From assembly GCF_037038585.1 (NCBI RefSeq), contig NC_092520.1, positions 192,428,604 through 192,492,603 of the forward strand: 64,000 nt of DNA, read 5' to 3'. The position numbers and the translations under genes are program-made. Positions 58,001 through 64,000 of this stretch are shown one piece after another. Each line of letters begins with the position of its first letter. Within the stretch, counting starts at the first letter, position 1. The notes below the pieces were generated by a model that was given only the letters and a program-made list of their open reading frames with translations, was not told the origin of the DNA and ran no database searches. Origin of the DNA: Patagioenas fasciata (taxonomy: Eukaryota; Chordata; Aves; Columbiformes; Columbidae).

Positions 58001-61000
58001 AAGCACAGACATTCCCAAAGTTTTTGTAATACACTGCAATAGACCAATGTATTATTAATACTTTAAATCTCTTGCTAACTTTGGGTGCATAGCCATGATT
58101 ATTGCTTGTCAGAAGGACATGGAAAGTTTGCCTCACAATTTCCTTCTTACTTACTCAAGGTATGGAGCTCAAACTTCTCACCCTCCTGAGTGATGTAACT
58201 ATGTTCAGTTCAGCTTCAGGTGCTGCTGTGCTTAGTTGTAAGTCAGCCGCATACAGGGACAGAAGACTCCTAATCTATTTGTCCACATGACTATCCGAAG
58301 ATGAGGAACAATCTAGGTTTAAAATTTGGGGCACTATTGCTTGAGTCATGCTTGAGTTCAGTCTCACTCATAAAGCTGAGTGTGTAACTCTGAGAAAAAA
58401 AAAAAAAAAAAAAATTGTTTGCAACTGTGTGAAACAAATAAGTGACAATGAAACTTAAGCAGATTCAGAGTGTATAGACAATATAGCTTTTTATTAACTA
58501 TAAACTCCAACATCCTCTCTGGAAAAGTACAGGAAAAATGCTACAAATCTCTTGAATTTAAGCCAGCAGCGACATTAAAAGACAAAGGAATGAAGTTTGA
58601 TTCAGAAATCCATGTAATCACTAATTAGCTTTCATGTGCAAAGACAGCGCTTTAAATTCATGAAGTTAATTAGCTGTTTTGTGTTTCCATAATGTTTTGT
58701 GTGTTTATTAGGCCCATAGACAAGTCTCTTTATTAGAAATTGATGGATGTTGAAACAGTTGCATACCAGAAGCAAATCACATCAGAAAAGTGTGGCCCTG
58801 TGTCATAGCTACAGCTAATCCAAGTATGCGGGCAAATCTTCATCATAAGACTGATTCATTTTCAGGACATCATAACTGTTAAAAAACAAACAGTCTGACA
58901 AAAGTAAATGAATGGAATCACTATTAATGAGTGTAACACAATGGTTAAAAAAAATAAAAAACCACAAACTGTAAGTTGAATACTTATGCACTTAATGATT
59001 CATAAATCCTATTTTGAGTGTGAATTCATACCATATTTTAAATGAAAACCAGATTATTTTCCATTTACAAGTGTAGCTCCATCCTATTTCTTGATCTGCT
59101 CCTAAACATTCATTAAATGGCTATATACTGTAGTGTCTGTCAAATTGTTTTAGTTTAGCAGTCCTTCCATAAGAATATTGATAAAATTAGGTCACTGATG
59201 ATGTGCACTGTAGCTGTTCTTCTCCTTGAATTTTACAATAAGTGACCACCAGATAAACATCAGAAGTAACCGTGGTAACAGAGACAAGAAGTAGGACTCC
59301 ACTTTGCCACTGAAATCCCAAGCTAGGGAATTATGCTCTTGCTGATGTTCTTTCTTTTTGGTCCATGAATCATATATTCCTTTCTAAACAGCACAGCAAT
59401 TTTAACAAGAAGGCTACGCAGCATGTTGTACTCTTGTACAATGTTAGTATGCTCTCTTCACCCCACCCAAGAAGGACATCTTGACCATGAGGGTGAGAAG
59501 GACTCAGAATCCAAGTCTGAGTCCATGAGAAAAGTTGCATCGACCTGATATTTAATACAAGAGTGGGAAGCGTGCACTCACTTAATTTCTTCTGATTATC
59601 CTTTAGCAGGAAGCCATTAGCCTTGATTAGCCTTTTAGAAATGTAGTTGCTAGAAAAATTCTCAGTTTCGGTACAAAATTTTTAGTGTAACATAGATGTA
59701 AGATATCATTGCAGCTCTAAAACACAGTGGGTAGGGTTGCAACATCCAGCATTTTGTTTGGAGTTTATAATCATTGAAGCCCTTTATTGAATTTGTGAGC
59801 ACTTAGATATATCTCAAAACCAAGCACATTTATTTTAACAATATCCTTAGAAATCTTTTGTGCAACCAGCAATTGACAGTAAAGAAAACACGAGACAGCT
59901 GTAAGAGTAAAGTTCTGATGCCTGTATATTTCCTTCTTTCGTAGTTGCAGAGCAATGTAAAAGATTCTTAACACAAGCCTAAGTAAGCACAGCAAAATTG
60001 GCAACCCAACCTGGTCCAGTCTCTTAAACACAATTTTAATACACAAAATTCATGTGTAGTATGGCCCTACACGCATCAGAACAGGTGTTCTTTGTGCTAC
60101 TGAAATAGCTCAAAAAGCACTTACAATTACTTCCTACAGGCAGCTGACTGTACTTTTATATTTTTTCTTGAAAGAAACAGGTGTGTCCCTCCCACAGCGA
60201 GAAAGAATCGCTAGTGGCTCAGAGCTATCTTAACATCACTTTTCATTTTCTGTCGAAGGATGTGTATCCCAAAGTCAGACTGCATAGTCAGGGGCTGAAC
60301 CAACACTGGTTGACCTTGCCAGGCATGTTGTAATTCAACATGCCTGATTCAAAGCTAAGGAGAGAGAGAGAGAGATTGCTATCACGTTGCAGTTTGTTAT
60401 ATTGAAGATTATAACTGAGTATGGATACTTCCTTCTGCAGTGGCAGCTGTACGAGGTCCAGTTAAGATGTCCAAGGAAATCTAGAATTTGTATTCCTGCA
60501 TTTCCACTGAGAGTAAACACAGTAAAAAAAAAAAAAAAAAATCTATCTGCAGCTATGAAAATACTGTGGTTTTCAAAATGTTAAGTCATTACATATACGA
60601 CATGTCACTAATTCATTATGAGACTCAAAGATCTCTTTGATGAAAACACTATATGCTACAGGCTGAAATAAAATTGATTTTTGTACCCAACTTATGTTAC
60701 ACTGTAATACTCTTTTTTTGTTTTCCAGCAGACAAGAAATATCTGCTGACAGCATCTACTATAACTGTAGAGTCTTTAAAAATCTCACACTCTGCACATG
60801 CTGAGCCCTGGTGCAAAATACTAACTTTATGCCCAGGAGTCTTGACTCATGAATTATTGGGGAATGAGTATGTCAGCTCCTTCTTTGTTTAAGAATGCCT
60901 GGACATGGAAGTATATTAATCACAGATTAGTTGAGATAGCAGTTACTAAAAAGTGTGTTTTCCTTCTGTCTACAGTTTTGCAGCATAATAGATATGGACA

Positions 61001-64000
61001 GAGATGGTAAATAAAATGGATAAAATAGATAATAAAATGGAAAGATACTAAGGTATCATTACAAATTTTAGTAAGCAAGAAGTGTCACTGTCACATGTGA
61101 AAAATTCCTTACATAACTTCCTTTAATGTTTCTTGTTAAAAAAAATCAGATTAGAATAAGTGCTTTTTATTTCTCAAATGATATTTGCATGTGTATGTGA
61201 CTAAATACTGGCATTTCATATGGGTGTGTATATACATCAATAGACAGCATCAGAAATAGATGCATATGTGCACACACACATATTCACACATTCTTATATG
61301 CTGTTATTATATCTGAACTTCTGCTTCTGCTTTTTGTATCTTTCATATCAAAACAAAAGGTGGCCACCTGTATTCTTCAGCTTTGCTAAAGTGCTGTACT
61401 TGTTTACTTACAAATAAGAAAAAAAGCTGCCTCTTTCAGCATGAAAGTCTGTTTCCCTAACACATTTGAGAGAACAGGCCTCCTTGATACAACTGTAGTT
61501 CAGCTTAATTAGATAAAATTGTCACTCAGTCCAGAACAGGCATCAGGCATCATTTCTGTAGAATCAGGAGATTTAAAGGGATGTTCATTGGGACTATTTC
61601 TTCACTCCTCATAGGTTCAAGCACTGCCTTCCTACTCATGTCTAGTTCAAAAAAAAGTGTGATCCAAACAAAATAACAGGATCACAGAAGTGTGCAGAAA
61701 TACACATTTTGGAGCAATGTGATATGCTTTCTCTTTTACTATTTCAAGATGTAACATTTCCTTTGGTCATTTTTTTTATGCATTTTTATATGCTTGGGTG
61801 CAAAATCAAAAACCTAGCAGCTGTGAGATAAAATAATTAACCTTCATATTAGAAAAGAACCTTTACAGCATTTCTAAAATAAATATTTATACACTATGTG
61901 TCATATATATTGTACATCATTGTGTCAGATAATGTTTTCGTCGGCACTTGTTTCATACCTAAATGCAGAACTGACCAAATTTCTATCATATGGTTATTTA
62001 CTACTCACTAACTATTTATAGATGCACTATGCTTATTTAGAGTATTTCCTGTCTGTTTTCTATGTTTATGTACTATGAATATGTATCACATGTGGTAAGT
62101 ATAAAAGTTCAACTTACACAGACAAGCAAAACACACCTTTTTTAAGAGGACAGGAAGTCCACAAGAAATAAGCACTTGATGTAATGAGAAAGGAAAGATT
62201 GTGTCACGTGTGAGGAAGACAGAACCTGGCAATTCCTGTGCCCGTGTTCTAGGTCAGGTATTACTTCAGTTGAGAAACAATATAATCCCTACTTAGGCAC
62301 TATTTGCCTGGGCTTCCTCTGAAGTTTATATGTTTTTGTGGCTTATAGATTGGTGTCAGTGCCTGGGAGGATCATTTAGAACCAAGACAGTAGAAACATT
62401 ATGGTCTGAATCCTTTCACAGAAACACATACTCAGTCAAACAAAGACTTTACATGTCTTATATTAAAGTACTTAGGTACACTAGCAAACTTTGAACTTGC
62501 TGTCTTGGTAATGCCAGAGAAGGATAAGGTGATTAAAAAACAAAAATCTATATAAAGAATGTTGTCCTTGTACGAAGAGTCCTAGAACTAACCAAAAGAC
62601 ATGTATTAAAATTCAAGTGTTAAGTACAGAAGCTTTTCAATAAGGTTGCAAGCAATTGTCTCTATGCACATGACAGCAATATCCATACTCTTTCCTCAAA
62701 ATAAGCCGTTTTACCATTTTGCTGAGCAGTTACATGCAGCTCATACTTTCCGTCTGTATTCACAGATGAGAGAAGCAGTGCCAGTTTTTACATAGTGTCT
62801 TAGCTGTTAGAGAATTCCAGATATAGTTCTTTCAGTGTAAGAGAATTAAGACATATGGATTTTACTTTTCTGTGGGAAAAAAAAAAAAATGCAGATTATT
62901 CTATGTGATAGGACCCTTCCTATGTCCTGTTGACTGTGGGCCACACTCCAGAAATAATTTAAGATGTAATGAGTTCCAAAAAGTACTCTAGAGGAAATTA
63001 TTCTAACATTTTATGATTAAGGCAGTTATAGGAAGTCAGAATTTTTCATTCCTCCAAATGACTTATATTTCTCTGTATATTACTTCTATATTTTACACAG
63101 TGATTTTATTTAACATAGAATTAATTAAACTGCCCTAAACAAAGAAAAAAAACAATAAAGGTGGGTTTTATCTTTAAGATAATGGCAACAATTATAGGTA
63201 TCAATAAATTTTTTCTTTGTCATTCTGTTTCGACAATGACATGCAGTGACAACATAATGCAACAGATATTTAAGGAAACAAGATTGTTTAAAACAAAGTA
63301 TTGCATATGTTATTCATTAGTCAGATAACACTAGAAACATGAGAATAGTCAGTTTCTGTGCCTATGAAATTTGTAAAAAATGATCTTGACCTTGTAAAGG
63401 ACCTTGTAACATTTGCTAACTTTTTGCCATCATCCTAAATTGCCACATACCAGTTGGAAATACTTCTCAAAATCCCCTCTGAATTACAGCTTGTTAGAAG
63501 GTATTGTTGGCAACAAATTTCCATAGTTTTTTGTTCATTTGTTTGTTTGTTGTGGGTTTTTCATTTGTTTGTTTGGGTTTTGTTTTGCTTTGTTTTTACT
63601 AAGGCATGAACACATTACAGGATTCTGGTGAGCTCCTAGGCTTGTGCAGTAGCCCTCTATGGCGATTTTACCAGCTATCACCAAGTACTACACGTGCATG
63701 ACTATGCGTGAGAACACACGCAAGTGTAAAACAATACATCCATATATGTCTATTACAAAATTCTCTGCAGAGATCTCTACCAGTTAAAAAGCATTAGAGG
63801 TGCCAATGTTCAATTGTATTAGTGCCTAAATAAACCATGAGCCTGGCAGCAAAGGTGCTTATTTAGGAGAAAAGTGTTTTAATATTAAATCTGGCTCTCC
63901 CTTTCATAGGCAAAGCAAGCAGAAAAGTAAGTTTGTGAGAAGTGATAAAGCAGACTTTCAGGGTGTTTTAAAAAGAAGCAGCACAACATATTGTGATTGA
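55066..64000. other. AT-rich non-coding DNA, no gene seen
   Basis: Nearly nine kilobases without a recognised gene or long repeat. It holds TTTG units near 55455-55480 and 63530-63590, a poly-A run near 58394-58413 and the GA repeat. The stretch at about 58600-58870 is rich in TTAATTAG-like cores and is discussed as a possible conserved element. A calmer, less AT-rich patch at 59210-59530 was checked for an exon without success. Confidence 0.55.
60360..60374. repeat. Microsatellite (GA)n, short
   Basis: Seven GA units. Confidence 0.9.

Noticed and set aside
59210..59530. Less AT-rich stretch checked on the minus strand for an exon
   Set aside because: Short peptide-like pieces are broken by stops and no splice signals or known domain could be supported.

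Overview
The window looks like AT-rich, gene-poor avian nuclear DNA. CR1 non-LTR retrotransposon pieces ending in ATTCTGTG/ATTCTATG-type octamers lie on both strands, and several LTR elements of bird type are present. I found no convincing host exon, tRNA, rRNA or CRISPR. The short open frames outside the provirus (longest about 150 codons) are about what chance gives in 64 kb of AT-rich DNA by my rough estimate, and many lack an ATG. The window is therefore most likely intergenic or inside a very large intron.

The dominant feature is one apparently complete endogenous retrovirus on the minus strand (9938-16864). It is flanked by a 5-bp target duplication (ACATC) and has two 665-bp LTRs that I read as identical base for base. 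In transcription order (right to left) it has: 5' LTR, a tRNA-Lys1,2-type primer binding site, a short leader with a palindrome, an intact gag, a single UAG stop, an intact pol in the same frame (protease, reverse transcriptase, RNase H, integrase), a 363-bp non-coding spacer, a polypurine tract and the 3' LTR. There is no env. Pol is of the ERV-L/foamy-like (class III) type. Gag is unusual: it begins with three hydrophobic segments, carries three N-glycosylation sequons between the second and third, and has a Cys/His cluster and an Arg-rich tail in place of a CCHC zinc knuckle. This is the most interesting system in the window: a young, possibly still mobile, env-less element whose Gag looks membrane-inserted.

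Two solo LTRs related to the provirus lie head to tail 28 bp apart at 23.86-25.09 kb. Each has its own 5-bp duplication, so they are independent insertions. Another probable solo LTR lies at 45.05-45.85 kb. Older ERV scraps lie at 6.4-7.4, 33.4 and 49.2 kb. CR1 pieces lie at 9.15-9.57 (+), 27.05-27.61 (-), 28.95-29.5 (+), 40.37-40.8 (-), 52.56-53.14 (+) and 54.98-55.07 kb (-).

The rest is AT-rich non-coding DNA with homopolymer runs and simple repeats. A few stretches (about 3.15-3.42, 30.2-30.7 and 58.6-58.87 kb) have dense TAATTA-like and ATTTGCAT-like motifs and could be conserved non-coding elements, but I cannot show conservation from one sequence.
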